Assembly (NCBI GenBank): GCA_902594875.1
Contig: CACJNU010000004.1
Span: 1-64,000, forward strand
Direction of reading: 5' to 3'
Length of the DNA: 64,000 nucleotides
Source of the DNA: an uncultured Prochlorococcus sp.
GTDB lineage: Bacteria; Cyanobacteriota; Cyanobacteriia; PCC-6307; Cyanobiaceae
Position numbers and translations under genes: made by a program. Positions 1 through 13,791 of this stretch are shown here, one piece after another (within the stretch, counting starts at the first letter, position 1; each line of letters starts with the position of its first letter). The notes beneath the pieces were generated by a model. That model saw only the letters and a list, made by a program, of their open reading frames with translations. It ran no database searches and was not told the DNA's origin.

Positions 1-735
1 GTTGCAAAAAACAAAAGATCAACCGTCATTTGGCCATTCGGTGCTGTTGAGCAACATGGACCGCATTTGCCTCTTGCTACAGACAGTATTTTTGTTGATG
101 AAATTATTAGCGAAGTTTTTAAATTATTCTCTGCCGATATTCCATTAAAAAAACTCCCAACCCAATATATTGGTTTTTCTCCAGAACATAAGGGTTTTGC
201 AGGGACAATTTCACTATCCTCAAATTTAATAACATCAATGATAAAGGAAGTCGGAGGTCAATTATCTGAAATGGGTTTTAAAAGATTGATATTAATTAAT
301 GGACATGGAGGTCAAATTTCGCTATTAAATACAGCTGCAAGAGAGCTAAGAAGTATCGCACCAGAGATGGCAGTCTTCCCTTGTTTCTTATGGAGTGGTG
401 TGAATGGATTGAATGAATTGTTAACAAAAACTGAGATTGCGGATGGGCTTCATGCTTCTTTAGCTGAAACAAGTTTGATGCTGGCTTTGAAACCAGAATT
501 AGTAGGTGATGAACGCCCAAATGAGGGTAATAAAGTAGAGATCCCTGAAGGTTGGAGTCTAGAGGGCAACGCGCCTACTGCTTGGCTTACTGACGACTTC
601 AGTAAATCAGGTGTTATTGGAGATAGTAGAGGAGCAAATGAGTCTTTAGGGAAAAATTTAAAGGAATTATTGATTAATCATTGGTTCCAATTGATTATGA
701 ATCTGATGCAATCAGATTGGCCAAACAATTCTTAA
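1..735 (+). CDS. Creatininase-family amidohydrolase (5' truncated by window edge)
   Basis: Frame 1 is open from base 1 (VAKNKRSTVIWPFGAVEQHGPHLPLATDS...), with the creatininase-type EQHGPHLPL..TD and NGHGGQ motifs; ends with TAA at 735. Confidence 0.85.
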   Translation, partial: VAKNKRSTVIWPFGAVEQHGPHLPLATDSIFVDEIISEVFKLFSADIPLKKLPTQYIGFSPEHKGFAGTISLSSNLITSMIKEVGGQLSEMGFKRLILINGHGGQISLLNTAARELRSIAPEMAVFPCFLWSGVNGLNELLTKTEIADGLHASLAETSLMLALKPELVGDERPNEGNKVEIPEGWSLEGNAPTAWLTDDFSKSGVIGDSRGANESLGKNLKELLINHWFQLIMNLMQSDWPNNS

Positions 736-819
736 ATAAGCTTAAGTAAAAAATGTGACTTAACAATTGAAACTATTTTCATGATATTTAAATAAACTCT
801 CTATAATATTGTAATATTC

Positions 820-1575
820 ATGCATAATGAGCAAAAGACCACCGACATGCAAACTCTAGAATCAAATAAAAAAACTATTGAAGAATCGACTAATCCGATT
901 TCTTTAGATTTGCCAGACTTCACTACGGATTCTTACAAAGATGCATACAGCAGAATAAATGCAATTGTTATAGAGGGAGAGCAAGAGGCTCATGATAATT
1001 ACATTTCAATAGCAACTTTAATTCCAAATGAACTAGAGGAGTTAACTAAATTGGCGAGAATGGAAATGAAGCATAAAAAAGGCTTTACTGCATGTGGAAG
1101 AAATTTAGGTGTAGTAGCTGATATGGAATTTGCTAAAAGATTCTTTTCTAAATTACATGGTAATTTTCAAGTTGCTCTTAAAAAAGGAAATTTAACAACA
1201 TGTCTTTTAATACAAGCCATCTTAATTGAAGCTTTTGCAATATCTGCTTATAACGTCTATATAAGAGTTGCGGATCCTTTCGCAAAAAAAATAACAGAGG
1301 GAGTGGTTAAAGATGAATATCTTCATTTAAATTATGGTCAAGAGTGGCTTAAAGAGAATCTATCTACTTGTAAAGAGGAATTAATGGAAGCTAATAAGGT
1401 TAATCTGCCATTAATTAAAAAGATGTTAGATGAAGTAGCAGATGATGCATCAGTACTAGCTATGGACAGGGAAGAATTAATGGAAGAATTTATGATTGCT
1501 TATCAAGATACATTAATGGAAATAGGTTTAGATAATAGAGAAATTGCAAGAATGGCTATGGCAGCTATCGTCTAA
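820..1575 (+). CDS. Aldehyde-deformylating oxygenase (cyanobacterial alkane synthase); native start may be the downstream ATG near 847
   Basis: Ferritin-like di-iron protein (EGEQEAHDNYISIATLIP...EAFAISAYNVYIRVADPFAKKITEGVVKDEYLHLNYG) followed directly by acyl-ACP reductase. Confidence 0.95.
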   Translation: MHNEQKTTDMQTLESNKKTIEESTNPISLDLPDFTTDSYKDAYSRINAIVIEGEQEAHDNYISIATLIPNELEELTKLARMEMKHKKGFTACGRNLGVVADMEFAKRFFSKLHGNFQVALKKGNLTTCLLIQAILIEAFAISAYNVYIRVADPFAKKITEGVVKDEYLHLNYGQEWLKENLSTCKEELMEANKVNLPLIKKMLDEVADDASVLAMDREELMEEFMIAYQDTLMEIGLDNREIARMAMAAIV

Positions 1576-1683
1576 TTACATTTCTTATTACTTAAGGATT
1601 TTAATAATTAATCAATCCTATTTAAGTAGTTACCTCTGTGCTATTGTTCATAACATTATATAGAAACCATTTATAAATTCTAA

Positions 1684-2724
1684 ATGTTTGGGTTAATAGG
1701 CCACTCAACCAGTTTTGAAGATGCAAAAAGAAAAGCTTCGATGCTAGGCTTTGATCATATTGCTGATGGCGACTTGGATGTTTGGTGTACTGCTCCTCCT
1801 CAGCTTGTTGAAAATGTAGAAGTTAAGAGTGCTACTGGAATATCTATTGAAGGTTCTTATATAGATTCGTGCTTCGTTCCTGAAATGCTTTCTAGGTTTA
1901 AAACGGCCAGAAGAAAAGTACTAAATGCTATGGAACTAGCTCAGAAAAAAGGTATTAACATTACCGCTTTAGGAGGATTTACTTCTATTATTTTTGAAAA
2001 TTTTAATCTTCTACAGCATAAACAAATAAGAAATACTTCATTAGAGTGGGAAAGATTTACTACTGGCAATACTCATACCGCCTGGGTTATTTGTAAGCAA
2101 CTAGAAATCAATGCGCCTCGCATTGGGATAGACCTTAAAAAAGCAACTGTTGCTGTAATTGGTGCTACAGGTGATATTGGTAGTGCTGTTTGTAGATGGC
2201 TTATCAATAAAACTGGGATTTCAGAACTTCTTATGGTAGCAAGACAGCAAGAACCACTAGCGCTGTTACAAAAAGAATTAAATGGTGGCACCGTAACAAG
2301 CTTAGATGAGGCATTGCCTCAGGCGGATATTGTTGTATGGGTTGCAAGTATGCCTAAAACTATTGAAATTGATACAGATAATTTAAAAAAACCATGTTTA
2401 ATGATTGATGGGGGATATCCCAAAAATCTTGATGAGAAATTTCAGGGTGAGAATATTCATGTTTTAAAAGGAGGTATAGTAAAGTTTTTCAATGATATTG
2501 GTTGGAATATGATGGAACTTGCGGAAATGCAAAACCCTCAGCGTGAGATGTTTGCTTGCTTCGCAGAAGCTATGATTTTAGAATTTGAAAAGTGTCATAC
2601 AAATTTTAGTTGGGGAAGAAATAACATTTCCCTTGAAAAGATGGAGTTTATTGGAGCAGCATCTTTAAAGCATGGTTTTTCTGCGATTGGACTTGATAAG
2701 CAGCCTAAAGTATTAACTGTTTAA
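1684..2724 (+). CDS. Long-chain acyl-ACP reductase (fatty aldehyde-forming)
   Basis: [35 protein letters not shown]; Rossmann motif [14 protein letters not shown]; adjacent to ADO. Confidence 0.95.
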   Translation: MFGLIGHSTSFEDAKRKASMLGFDHIADGDLDVWCTAPPQLVENVEVKSATGISIEGSYIDSCFVPEMLSRFKTARRKVLNAMELAQKKGINITALGGFTSIIFENFNLLQHKQIRNTSLEWERFTTGNTHTAWVICKQLEINAPRIGIDLKKATVAVIGATGDIGSAVCRWLINKTGISELLMVARQQEPLALLQKELNGGTVTSLDEALPQADIVVWVASMPKTIEIDTDNLKKPCLMIDGGYPKNLDEKFQGENIHVLKGGIVKFFNDIGWNMMELAEMQNPQREMFACFAEAMILEFEKCHTNFSWGRNNISLEKMEFIGAASLKHGFSAIGLDKQPKVLTV

Positions 2725-2727
2725 ATT

Positions 2728-3735
2728 ATGGCTAAACGTTACCTCCTTGATTTTGAAAAGCCTCTTGTTGAGCTTGAGAAGCAGATAGAGCAAATTAAAG
2801 AATTAGCTCGAGATTCAGAAGTAGATGTTAGTCAACAGCTTCTGCAGCTTGAAACCTTAGCTGCTAGGAGAAGAGAAGAAATATTTAAATCTCTTACCCC
2901 TGCTCAAAAGATTCAGGTTGCTAGACATCCTCAAAGACCTAGTACTTTGGATTTTGTTCAAATGTTTTGTGATGACTGGATCGAATTACATGGAGACAGA
3001 AATGGTTGCGATGATATGGCACTAATTGGTGGGATAGGTTCTATAAATAAAAGACCAGTTTTGATGTTAGGACATCAGAAAGGCAGGGACACAAAAGAAA
3101 ATGTAGTAAGAAACTTTGGGATGGCAAAACCAGGAGGTTACAGAAAAGCTCTTAGATTAATGCAACATGCAAATAGATTTTCTTTGCCAATTCTTACATT
3201 TATTGATACTCCTGGAGCTTATGCTGGTTTAAAAGCTGAAGAACAAGGTCAAGGTGAAGCGATTGCAAGAAACCTTCGAGAGATGTTTGGATTGAAAGTT
3301 CCAATTGTGGCTACTGTCATTGGAGAAGGAGGTTCTGGAGGAGCACTTGGAATAGGTGTTGCCGATAGGTTACTAATGTTTGAACACAGCGTTTACACAG
3401 TTGCTAGTCCGGAAGCATGTGCATCAATATTGTGGAGAGATGCTGCGAAGGCACCAGAAGCTGCATCAGCACTTAAAATCACAGGTATAGATTTACTTAA
3501 ATTAGGTATAATAGACGAGGTATTACCAGAACCTTCTGGTGGGAATAATTGGGCTCCTTTAGATGCTGGCAACACACTAAAAGAGGCTATTGAGAAACAC
3601 CTTAATGCTTTACTGCAAATGTCTGAAGACGAATTAATTGAGGAAAGATACAAAAAGTTTAGGGTATTAGGTAGATTTATCGAAGCAAATAATATTGAGG
3701 AGATTTATAGTGAAACCCCCCAAAAAACTGAATAA
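2728..3735 (+). CDS. accA: Acetyl-CoA carboxylase carboxyltransferase subunit alpha
   Basis: [16 protein letters not shown]...[16 protein letters not shown]...[16 protein letters not shown] typical of AccA. Confidence 0.97.
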   Translation: MAKRYLLDFEKPLVELEKQIEQIKELARDSEVDVSQQLLQLETLAARRREEIFKSLTPAQKIQVARHPQRPSTLDFVQMFCDDWIELHGDRNGCDDMALIGGIGSINKRPVLMLGHQKGRDTKENVVRNFGMAKPGGYRKALRLMQHANRFSLPILTFIDTPGAYAGLKAEEQGQGEAIARNLREMFGLKVPIVATVIGEGGSGGALGIGVADRLLMFEHSVYTVASPEACASILWRDAAKAPEAASALKITGIDLLKLGIIDEVLPEPSGGNNWAPLDAGNTLKEAIEKHLNALLQMSEDELIEERYKKFRVLGRFIEANNIEEIYSETPQKTE

Positions 3736-4444
3736 TTTGAAACTAGCTTTTATAACGGGTGCTACTAAAGGTATTGGTAGATCTACTGCAATTACTTTTG
3801 CCAATGCCGGCTGGGATTTAATTTTACTCTCCAGGAATATGGATTTAATGGAGAAACTAAAGAGCGAACTGTTGACCACTAAATCAAAAATTAACCTAGT
3901 AAAATGTGATCTATCTAATCCTTTAGAAATAGAGCATTGTGTTAGAGAGGCAATTGAGAAGTATGGGTGCCCTTCAGTATTGATAAATAATGCCGGTTGC
4001 GCATTTAATGGCCCTTTAGTTGAAATGGAATTAGGTCAATGGGATCAAACTATTCAAATAAACCTCACAAGTGTTTTTCAAATTTGTAATTCAATAATTC
4101 CTCAAATGAGAAAAAATGGTGGTTTAGTTATTAATGTTAGTAGTCATGCCTCTAATAATGCTTTCCCCCAATGGGGAGCTTATTGTGTTTCAAAATCTGC
4201 CCTAGCTATGTTCACTAAATGCTTGAGGGAGGAGGAGAGATCTAATTCAATAAGAGCGTGCACAATAACTCTTGGTTCAGTAAATACTCCTCTTTGGGAC
4301 TCCGAATCAATCAATTCTGATTTTGATAGAACTTCTATGCTCTCCTCAAAAGAGGTATCAGAAACTATTCTCTACATGGCTCAAAAACCTGAATCGCAAT
4401 TGATCGAAGACTTGACTTTGATGCCTTCTGGAGGAGCCTTTTAA
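3710..4444 (+). CDS. Short-chain dehydrogenase/reductase (GTG start proposed, overlapping the accA 3' end)
   Basis: [17 protein letters not shown] and [11 protein letters not shown] motifs. Confidence 0.85.
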   Translation: MKPPKKLNNLKLAFITGATKGIGRSTAITFANAGWDLILLSRNMDLMEKLKSELLTTKSKINLVKCDLSNPLEIEHCVREAIEKYGCPSVLINNAGCAFNGPLVEMELGQWDQTIQINLTSVFQICNSIIPQMRKNGGLVINVSSHASNNAFPQWGAYCVSKSALAMFTKCLREEERSNSIRACTITLGSVNTPLWDSESINSDFDRTSMLSSKEVSETILYMAQKPESQLIEDLTLMPSGGAF

Positions 4445-4597
4445 ATATTCTGTTTATTTGATTAACCTTAAAACAGTGATTTTTTTAAGTGCTATTTGAA
4501 CCCGATTGAACAAGAGAATGTGATATAGTATATAAGCAATTAAGCTTTTGGAAGATACAGTTAATTAAGTTGCGTACAATTTTCTGTTTAGAATTTT

Positions 4598-5338
4598 ATG
4601 ACCTCTACATTACCTAACGATAATATTAGAAACTTTGACGATCAGATTACTAACAAACTAATTTCTGAAATTATAAGAGACAGAATTAAGAATTCTGGTA
4701 AAAGATTTAGTGCTAATGACAATATTTCTGATTTTATTAATCCTGGTGAATTAGAAATTTTAGAAAAAGAAATAGCTTCAAGAGTTAAAGACTTACTAAA
4801 GTCCCTCGTAATTGATGTTGAGAATGATCATAATACTCAAGAAACTGCTGAAAGAGTTTCAAAAATGTATCTCAATGAAGTTTTTAAAGGCAGATATCAT
4901 GAACAACCTAAAGTTACAAGTTTTCCTAATGACAAGAATCTTGATGAAATTTATACAGTCGGTCCAATTTCGGTTAGATCTGCATGTTCACATCACTTAG
5001 TTCCAATTCTTGGAGAGTGTTGGATAGGTATTAAACCTGGAAAGAAAGTCATAGGACTTTCAAAATTCGCGAGAGTTGCTGATTGGGTTTTTTCAAGACC
5101 TCATATTCAAGAAGAAGCTGTAATGATCCTTGCAGATGAAATTGAAAAGCTGTGTGAACCTAAAGGCTTAGGCATCATTGTTAAGGCCCAACATTATTGT
5201 ATGAAGTGGAGAGGTGTCAAAGAACCAAATACAAGTATGATTAATTCTGTGGTTAGAGGCGATTTTAGGCACGATTTAAGTTTAAAACAAGAGTTTTTTG
5301 AGCTTGTAAAACAGCAGTCCGCTACTAATAATTACTAA
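4598..5338 (+). CDS. folE: GTP cyclohydrolase I
   Basis: CSHHLVPILGECWIGIKPGKKVIGLSKFARV...QHYCMKWRGV. Confidence 0.96.
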   Translation: MTSTLPNDNIRNFDDQITNKLISEIIRDRIKNSGKRFSANDNISDFINPGELEILEKEIASRVKDLLKSLVIDVENDHNTQETAERVSKMYLNEVFKGRYHEQPKVTSFPNDKNLDEIYTVGPISVRSACSHHLVPILGECWIGIKPGKKVIGLSKFARVADWVFSRPHIQEEAVMILADEIEKLCEPKGLGIIVKAQHYCMKWRGVKEPNTSMINSVVRGDFRHDLSLKQEFFELVKQQSATNNY

Positions 5339-5991
5339 TTTCTTTTTAAACAATTAAAAAAATCTTTTGTCTTTTTTATATCTTTTAAACCGGGAGAGAT
5401 TTCAATACTACTTGAAATATCCAGTCCATCAGGTTTGATATCTGTAAAGATTTCATCAATCCATTCAATTGATATTCCACCTGCTAACCACCAAGGTTTA
5501 CTAAATTGGAGATTCCTTAAATAAGTAGATTTTATTTTTTTCCCTGAACCTCCATAAGTTTCTTTATTCCAAGAGTCAAGTAATATAGCATCAACAAAAT
5601 CCTCAAAAGGCTTTATTTTATCTATATCCTTTTCCGTTTTTATTCTGAAAGCCTTCCATAGACCAATATTGGGAATTTTTTCCCTTATTTTTTTGCAGTA
5701 ATCAATATCTTCATCTCCATGTAATTGAATGATAGTTTCACTCGGGTTTCCTAAGAAATTTTTAATAATTAATTCTATTGGACAATTTTGTACAACTGAT
5801 ACCCTCTCGATTTTTGGATGAAACTTTGCTAAGGTTTTAAAAATTTTTTTCTTATTTTCAGCTGATATATATCTTGGTGAATCTTCCACTGAAATAACGC
5901 CTATAGCATGTGCTCCTAATTTTGCGATTTGAAGAGCTTGTTCTTCTGAGGTTAGGCCACAAATTTTAATTAAGGTATTAGTCTTGGGCAT
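5335..5991 (-). CDS. trpF: Phosphoribosylanthranilate isomerase
   Basis: KICGLTSEEQALQIAKLGAHAIGVI...LAGGIS. Confidence 0.93.
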   Translation of the reverse strand: MPKTNTLIKICGLTSEEQALQIAKLGAHAIGVISVEDSPRYISAENKKKIFKTLAKFHPKIERVSVVQNCPIELIIKNFLGNPSETIIQLHGDEDIDYCKKIREKIPNIGLWKAFRIKTEKDIDKIKPFEDFVDAILLDSWNKETYGGSGKKIKSTYLRNLQFSKPWWLAGGISIEWIDEIFTDIKPDGLDISSSIEISPGLKDIKKTKDFFNCLKRN

Positions 5992-6047
5992 ATAATTATT
6001 CTGATATGTAAAATTAATATTATTAATAAATATAGCGGAGATTATTT

Positions 6048-7271
6048 TTGAGAAGTTGGCAAATTTTTAAAATATGGGGAATCCCCTTTAAAGTTCATCC
6101 TTATTGGTTTGCTGTTCTTTTTTTATTCTCATGGAGTATAAGTAATCAGGTTAATTTAACTTCTAGTGATATTTATAATATTAAAGAATCTTGGATTATA
6201 GGATTTTTAACTTCTTTTTTCTTATTATCTTCAATTATTTTTCATGAGGTTTTTCATACTTTTGTTTCGCTTAATCAGGGTGTAAAAATAAAAAAAATTA
6301 CTTTTTATTTTCTAGGAGCAATTTTACAAATAGATAAGTATTGTCAAACTGCTTTAGGCAATATAAAAATTGCAATTGTTAGACCTCTTTTATGTTTCGC
6401 TACAGCATCTATCCTACTTTTAATTAGTAATATCAGTTCATCTCAAGAACAAATAGCCGTTAATATAATTTCAAGAGTAGGTATATTTAATTTATTCTTA
6501 GGTTTCTTGAATTTGATTCCAATAGGTTCTTTAGATGGAGGAAATTTATTAAAAAGTATTGTTTGGTATTTTTCAGGAAGTAAAAATAAAGGAAGAAATC
6601 TCCTCAATAAAGTAAATTTATTTTTATCTTTTTTTGTTTTATTTTTTGGGATAGTTTGTTTATTTAGATTTAACTTTTACTTTGGCTTTATTCTTTCGTT
6701 TTTGGGCTTGTTTGGAGTTAATTCTTCAAAATCTGAAAGTCAATTTTTTAAAATTGAAAACATACTTAAATTTAGTAAAGTTTCCGAGATCAAATTAAAG
6801 CCTTTGAGGAAAATTGAATACGATTCAAATTTCTCAGAATTTAATAAATTAATAAAATATAAAAAGGATACATCGGATAAATATTTTTTTGTTACGAATA
6901 ATGGTAGATGGACCGGTTTTGTTGATGAGAATATCTTAAAAACTGTTTCCTTAAAAAAATGGGAACGAAACTTTGTTGGAGATTTTAAGAAACCAATCGA
7001 TAGTTTTGAAAGTGTATCTTATAACGATAAATTATGGAGAACTATAGAAAGAATTGAAGAAACAAATGAAGGTTTTTTGTTGGTTCTCAATGCTGCAGAT
7101 ATGCCTTTGGGGATTATTGATAGGTCAAAAATTGGAAACTTTGTATTGAATAAATTAGGTTTTAATTTACCTTCAGAGATTGTTAACAAATTAAATTTTA
7201 AGAATCATTATCCCTTAGGAATTGAATTGCCAAGAATAATTAATTCAATGAAGCAGAAAGGAGATCTTTAA
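6048..7271 (+). CDS. Site-2-protease-type M50 membrane metalloprotease (TTG start)
   Basis: Multi-TM protein with HEVFH and LDGGNLL zinc motifs; C-terminal region after the membrane domain may be CBS-like. Confidence 0.85.
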   Translation: MRSWQIFKIWGIPFKVHPYWFAVLFLFSWSISNQVNLTSSDIYNIKESWIIGFLTSFFLLSSIIFHEVFHTFVSLNQGVKIKKITFYFLGAILQIDKYCQTALGNIKIAIVRPLLCFATASILLLISNISSSQEQIAVNIISRVGIFNLFLGFLNLIPIGSLDGGNLLKSIVWYFSGSKNKGRNLLNKVNLFLSFFVLFFGIVCLFRFNFYFGFILSFLGLFGVNSSKSESQFFKIENILKFSKVSEIKLKPLRKIEYDSNFSEFNKLIKYKKDTSDKYFFVTNNGRWTGFVDENILKTVSLKKWERNFVGDFKKPIDSFESVSYNDKLWRTIERIEETNEGFLLVLNAADMPLGIIDRSKIGNFVLNKLGFNLPSEIVNKLNFKNHYPLGIELPRIINSMKQKGDL

Positions 7272-7984
7272 TAATTCATGTCATAAAAATTTTCTATTTT
7301 TTTATCTATGAGAATATTTTTGAAATTTATATTTGATTTATTTTTCTGGAATGAATTCCTCAAATGGTCAATTATTTCATCATTTGTTAGTTTTAAATTT
7401 ACTTTTGGCGGAGCTTCTTCTTTGAATAATTTGAACCACAAATCTCTAGAAGGGTTTGTTTGAATCTCTCCATGTTGAAGGAATGCACCTTTTTTCCGAA
7501 ATTGGGCACTACCTATTCTCTTAAACCCATCTTGATCGACTAAATCAGAAATTAATGAAGTCCCAAAACAATTTGTTCTAATGCTTGATTTTCGTAAATT
7601 ACCATATTGTAAGTTTAGACCTAACTCTCCAAAACTTTTAATTAACCAATTATTAACCAATTCATAACTCAAGACTTTATAGTAGTTTTTTTTAAATGTT
7701 AACGCATATGTTATCCCTCCTGAATGCAAAACAGCCCCCCCTCCAGAGGGACGCCTAACAATATTAATTTCCCCATTTGATAATAAATTTTTCCAATGAA
7801 GAGGAATTTCCTTTTGGTGATAGCCAATTGAAAGCCAATCCCCAGTCCAATAGTAGAATCTCAATGTGAGAATTATTTCAGGATTCAAAATAGTCTGATC
7901 TAAAGAATTTAAATCTAAAGCCATTTGATCAAATCCAGGTAAATTATTTGTCGCAAAAATTAAAGCCTGTTTTTCTATTCCCAA
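7268..7984 (-). CDS. Lipoate-protein ligase A family protein
   Basis: RRPSGGGAVLHSGGITYALTF motif typical of lipoate/biotin protein ligases. Confidence 0.85.
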   Translation of the reverse strand: MGIEKQALIFATNNLPGFDQMALDLNSLDQTILNPEIILTLRFYYWTGDWLSIGYHQKEIPLHWKNLLSNGEINIVRRPSGGGAVLHSGGITYALTFKKNYYKVLSYELVNNWLIKSFGELGLNLQYGNLRKSSIRTNCFGTSLISDLVDQDGFKRIGSAQFRKKGAFLQHGEIQTNPSRDLWFKLFKEEAPPKVNLKLTNDEIIDHLRNSFQKNKSNINFKNILIDKKIENFYDMNY

Positions 7985-8122
7985 AATTTACCTTGTAGGT
8001 TTATTTATGATAATTTTCAATAAATTTTTTCTTTCAATTTGTTAATTACGTAACATCATTTTGTAATAGTGTTTCAAATCTCCTCTTTTCGGTGGAGAAT
8101 ATAGGAAATATTTTTTTTTACC

Positions 8123-8227
8123 ATGGAGCCAACTCAAACAATAAATCTAATTGCATTAAGCCTCATAGTCGTTATGCATGCTGGGGTGTTAGCTCTAAGA
8201 CTAGGAATTAGTTTAGTTAGGAATTAA
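8123..8227 (+). CDS. psaM: Photosystem I reaction centre subunit XII (34 aa; not in the supplied ORF track)
   Basis: ATG-TAA ORF encoding [34 protein letters not shown], resembling PsaM (..GVLALRLG..). Confidence 0.88.
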   Translation: MEPTQTINLIALSLIVVMHAGVLALRLGISLVRN

Positions 8228-8310
8228 GATCTATTAGAAAAATTTAATTTATAAGGTAATAATATAAGAAGACTGAATTAGTTTATTCAGCAAAATATTA
8301 ATTTTTAAAT

Positions 8311-8658
8311 TTGACAAAATCTTTTTATAAAAATAGGATTTCATACAATAAATATTTTGGGTCTGTATTTATAAAAAGACAACGGAAACAAAACAATTTT
8401 GTATTTTTAATTTTGTTAATTATAAAAATTTGCTTTACCCTTTTAGCAATGATAAGTCTAATTAAACTTGGTTATAGCTCCAAAGTAAGGTTGACTAGAT
8501 TAAGGGAAATTCAAGACTCATTCTCATACGAAAAATATAGATTTAATGTTTTAACAAATAAGTTTGATGATTTATTTTCTTCCGAAGGTGAGCAAAGATT
8601 TATGAAGGATCAGGATCAAATAATTTCTAGGGACATTATCAGAGTAATATGGCGTTGA
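8311..8658 (+). CDS. Hypothetical single-TM protein with a charged C-terminal region (TTG start)
   Basis: Hydrophobic segment FVFLILLIIKICFTLLAMISLIKLGY followed by a charged helix-like tail; no recognised family. Confidence 0.6.
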   Translation: MTKSFYKNRISYNKYFGSVFIKRQRKQNNFVFLILLIIKICFTLLAMISLIKLGYSSKVRLTRLREIQDSFSYEKYRFNVLTNKFDDLFSSEGEQRFMKDQDQIISRDIIRVIWR

Positions 8659-8705
8659 AAAGATGATCTAGAATCATTATACTTTTCATTTTTCTATTAA
8701 CTTTT

Positions 8706-9716
8706 TTGCTAGTGAGTAAGAACATTAAGGGTTTAGTCCTAATAACAGGAACAACTTCAGGAGTTGGGTTAAATACTCTAAAACCTCTACTAAGATTTGG
8801 TTGGGAGGTTATAGCGGTTAACCGATCAAATAAAAGAGCGAAAAAAATAGCAGAGGAATTCTTGTCTATAGAGGAAATTAGAAATGTTCACTTTATAGAA
8901 ATAGATCTTTCTAACTTGGATGATGTTAGAAAAGGTTGCGATGAAATATTTGAAAGATTTAAAAAACCAATAAATTCTCTTATTTGTAATGCAGCAGTTT
9001 ATAAACCAAGACTAAAGAGACCTGAAAGATCTCCGCAGGGTTTTGAAAACTCTATGGCAGTAAATCATTTTGGGCATTTTCTTATGATAAATCTTCTTTT
9101 AGAAAATATTTTATCTTCAGAAAGAGAAATTGTTTTAAATGGAAAATCTACTTTATTCAAGCCAAGAATTACAGTATTAGGAACTGTTACGGCTAATTAT
9201 TCAGAACTTGGAGGAAGGATTCCCATACCTGCCCCGGCTGATTTGGGAGATTTGTCTGGATTCAAAAATGGTTTTTTATCTCCAATAAGTATGGCGAATG
9301 GAAAGAAATTCAAACCTGGTAAGGCTTATAAGGATAGTAAACTTTGTAATATGGTGACCGTTCAGGAATTATCAAAAAGATATCCTGAAGAGAAAATTAT
9401 TGTAAATTCTCTATATCCTGGATGTGTTGCTGATACAAAACTTTTTAGAGATACGCCTTGGTTATTTAGATTTCTTTTTCCTATATTTCAGAAATTCATA
9501 ACAAAAGGATATGTTTCACAAAGATTGGCAGGAGAGAGAGTCGCTAAAGTAGCAACTTACAAAGAATTTGCTAAACCATCAGTCCATTGGAGCTGGGGAA
9601 ATCGTCAAAAAACTGGCAGAAAAGCATTTTCTCAAAAGTTGTCAAAAAGAATAATTGATACGAATACTTCTAAACAAACTTATGATCTAACAAGAAAATT
9701 AGTTGGATTAGATTAA
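8706..9716 (+). CDS. por: Light-dependent protochlorophyllide oxidoreductase (possible alternative start)
   Basis: ITGTTSGVGLNTLKPL...NSLICNAAVY...YKDSKLCNMVTVQEL...SLYPGCVADT...FRFLFP. Confidence 0.97.
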   Translation: MLVSKNIKGLVLITGTTSGVGLNTLKPLLRFGWEVIAVNRSNKRAKKIAEEFLSIEEIRNVHFIEIDLSNLDDVRKGCDEIFERFKKPINSLICNAAVYKPRLKRPERSPQGFENSMAVNHFGHFLMINLLLENILSSEREIVLNGKSTLFKPRITVLGTVTANYSELGGRIPIPAPADLGDLSGFKNGFLSPISMANGKKFKPGKAYKDSKLCNMVTVQELSKRYPEEKIIVNSLYPGCVADTKLFRDTPWLFRFLFPIFQKFITKGYVSQRLAGERVAKVATYKEFAKPSVHWSWGNRQKTGRKAFSQKLSKRIIDTNTSKQTYDLTRKLVGLD

Positions 9717-9722
9717 CTAAGA

Positions 9723-10610
<888 letters not shown>

Positions 10611-10800
10611 TTAAAGCTTAAAACACATTATTATTTATATTCTTGCAGCGCAAATACACATGAAATATATTTCTAAACAAATATGTATTTAATTGTATTA
10701 AAAGTGTGAAATATGTTCTTATAACTGAATTTTTAGGATTTTATCTATTAGATTATGAGTGAAAATACTCATGACTTAATTATATTTTATTAGTAAAAAA

Positions 10801-12372
10801 TTAACTAAAATATGCTTTAGCATCGTAAAGAGTTTCATCGCTTATCTCTGGAATTCCTCTCAAAATTGCGTATTTTTCAGTATTTGATTTAACTTTACCC
10901 CTTACAAAAAATGGAACTTTTGTTAATTCAGCTCTACCAGATTCAGTCCAGATAATTCCTTCTCTACAATTTTTTTCTTTTTTCTCGTCAGAATTTAACA
11001 TGTTATTTTTGTTTGTCGCTGTATGTCCTAAATGGCTTTGATGACCATCAACAAACTCAAAGTCATGTTTGAACATATCAATAAGATGCTCTTCTAAGCC
11101 CATCATTAGGGGATGTACCCAGTCATCAAAAATCACATTTGCTCCTTCCCATCCCATTTGAGGGCTATATCTTGCAGGAACATCTTGAACATGCATTGGA
11201 GTACTAATTACTGAGCATGGAATGCCTAGTCTTTTTGCACTATGCCTTTCCATTTGGGTCCCTAAAACCAGTTCAGGGGCGGCTTTTTTCATGGCATCTT
11301 CCACTTCAAGATAATTGTTAGTTATCAGAGCTTCTAAATTAAGATCTTTTGCAGTAGCTCTTACTTGCCTGGCCATCTCCCTGCTGTATGTTCCAAGACC
11401 CACTACTTCAAAACCCAATTCTTCCTTAGCAATTTTGGCTGCTGCAATTGCATGAGTTCCATCACCAAAAATAAAAACTCTTTTACCAGTTAGATAATTA
11501 GAGTCAACTGATTTTGAGTACCAAGGAAGTTTTGATTTATTTTCTAATTCTTCTTTATTTGTTAAAGGAAGATCTAATTTCTCATGAACTTCATTTATAA
11601 ATTCAATTGTATTTTTTATTCCAATAGGAATAGTATTCGTATATTCCATTCCAAAGTTCCGTTTAAGCCACTCACATGAAGCTTCAGCAATTTCTTTATA
11701 AAGACAGATATTTATTTCAGCATCAATTAGTCTTGCAATATCATCAGGACTAGCACCTAATGGAGCAACTACGTTTGTATCTATACCTTGTTCCGAAAGT
11801 ATGCGTTGGATTTCGATTACATCATCTCTGCATCTAAATCCTAGTAATGAAGGGCCAAGTATATTAACTTTTGGTCTCCTACCTATTTCCCTCCACCTAA
11901 GAGGATTTATTTTGTCTGCAGAACTTACTTTTTCTTTTAAAAGGGTTCTTGTCAGTTGATAAAGGGTTTCTGAGGCCCCCCAATTTTCTTTCTTGCTATA
12001 AGCAGGTAATTCAAGATTAACAATCGGCATATCAAACCCCATCCCTTTCGCAAGTGCTCCAGGTTGGTCTTGGATAAGTTCTGCTGTACAACTTTCTCCG
12101 ACTAAAAGAGTTTTGGGTTTGAATCGTTCAACCGCTTCCTTAATATTTTTCTTCACTAATTCTGCTGTATCGCCTCCAAGGTCTCTAGCCTGAAAAGTTG
12201 TATAAGTTACTGGAGGCCTTTGCCCTCTCCTCTCGATCATGGTAAAAAGAAGATCTGCATATGTATCACCTTGGGGGGCATGAAGCACATAATGAATGTC
12301 TTTCATTGACGAGGCAATTCTCATAGCACCAACATGTGGTGGTCCTTCATACGTCCAAAGAGTTAATTCCAT
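10801..12372 (-). CDS. chlB: Light-independent protochlorophyllide reductase subunit B
   Basis: [49 protein letters not shown]. Confidence 0.98.
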   Translation of the reverse strand: MELTLWTYEGPPHVGAMRIASSMKDIHYVLHAPQGDTYADLLFTMIERRGQRPPVTYTTFQARDLGGDTAELVKKNIKEAVERFKPKTLLVGESCTAELIQDQPGALAKGMGFDMPIVNLELPAYSKKENWGASETLYQLTRTLLKEKVSSADKINPLRWREIGRRPKVNILGPSLLGFRCRDDVIEIQRILSEQGIDTNVVAPLGASPDDIARLIDAEINICLYKEIAEASCEWLKRNFGMEYTNTIPIGIKNTIEFINEVHEKLDLPLTNKEELENKSKLPWYSKSVDSNYLTGKRVFIFGDGTHAIAAAKIAKEELGFEVVGLGTYSREMARQVRATAKDLNLEALITNNYLEVEDAMKKAAPELVLGTQMERHSAKRLGIPCSVISTPMHVQDVPARYSPQMGWEGANVIFDDWVHPLMMGLEEHLIDMFKHDFEFVDGHQSHLGHTATNKNNMLNSDEKKEKNCREGIIWTESGRAELTKVPFFVRGKVKSNTEKYAILRGIPEISDETLYDAKAYFS

Positions 12373-12377
12373 AGTTT

Positions 12378-13643
<1,266 letters not shown>

Positions 13644-13791
13644 TCAAGAGCTTATATTTCAAGCTTGCATAAACTTTTTAATTTAAGAAAGTAATTAATA
13701 AGTTCTCTTACAAAATGAACACATTTAAAAAACTTATATGAATGTTTAAATACTTAAATGGGAATTATGAAAAAAACTTTTTGGGCGTATT

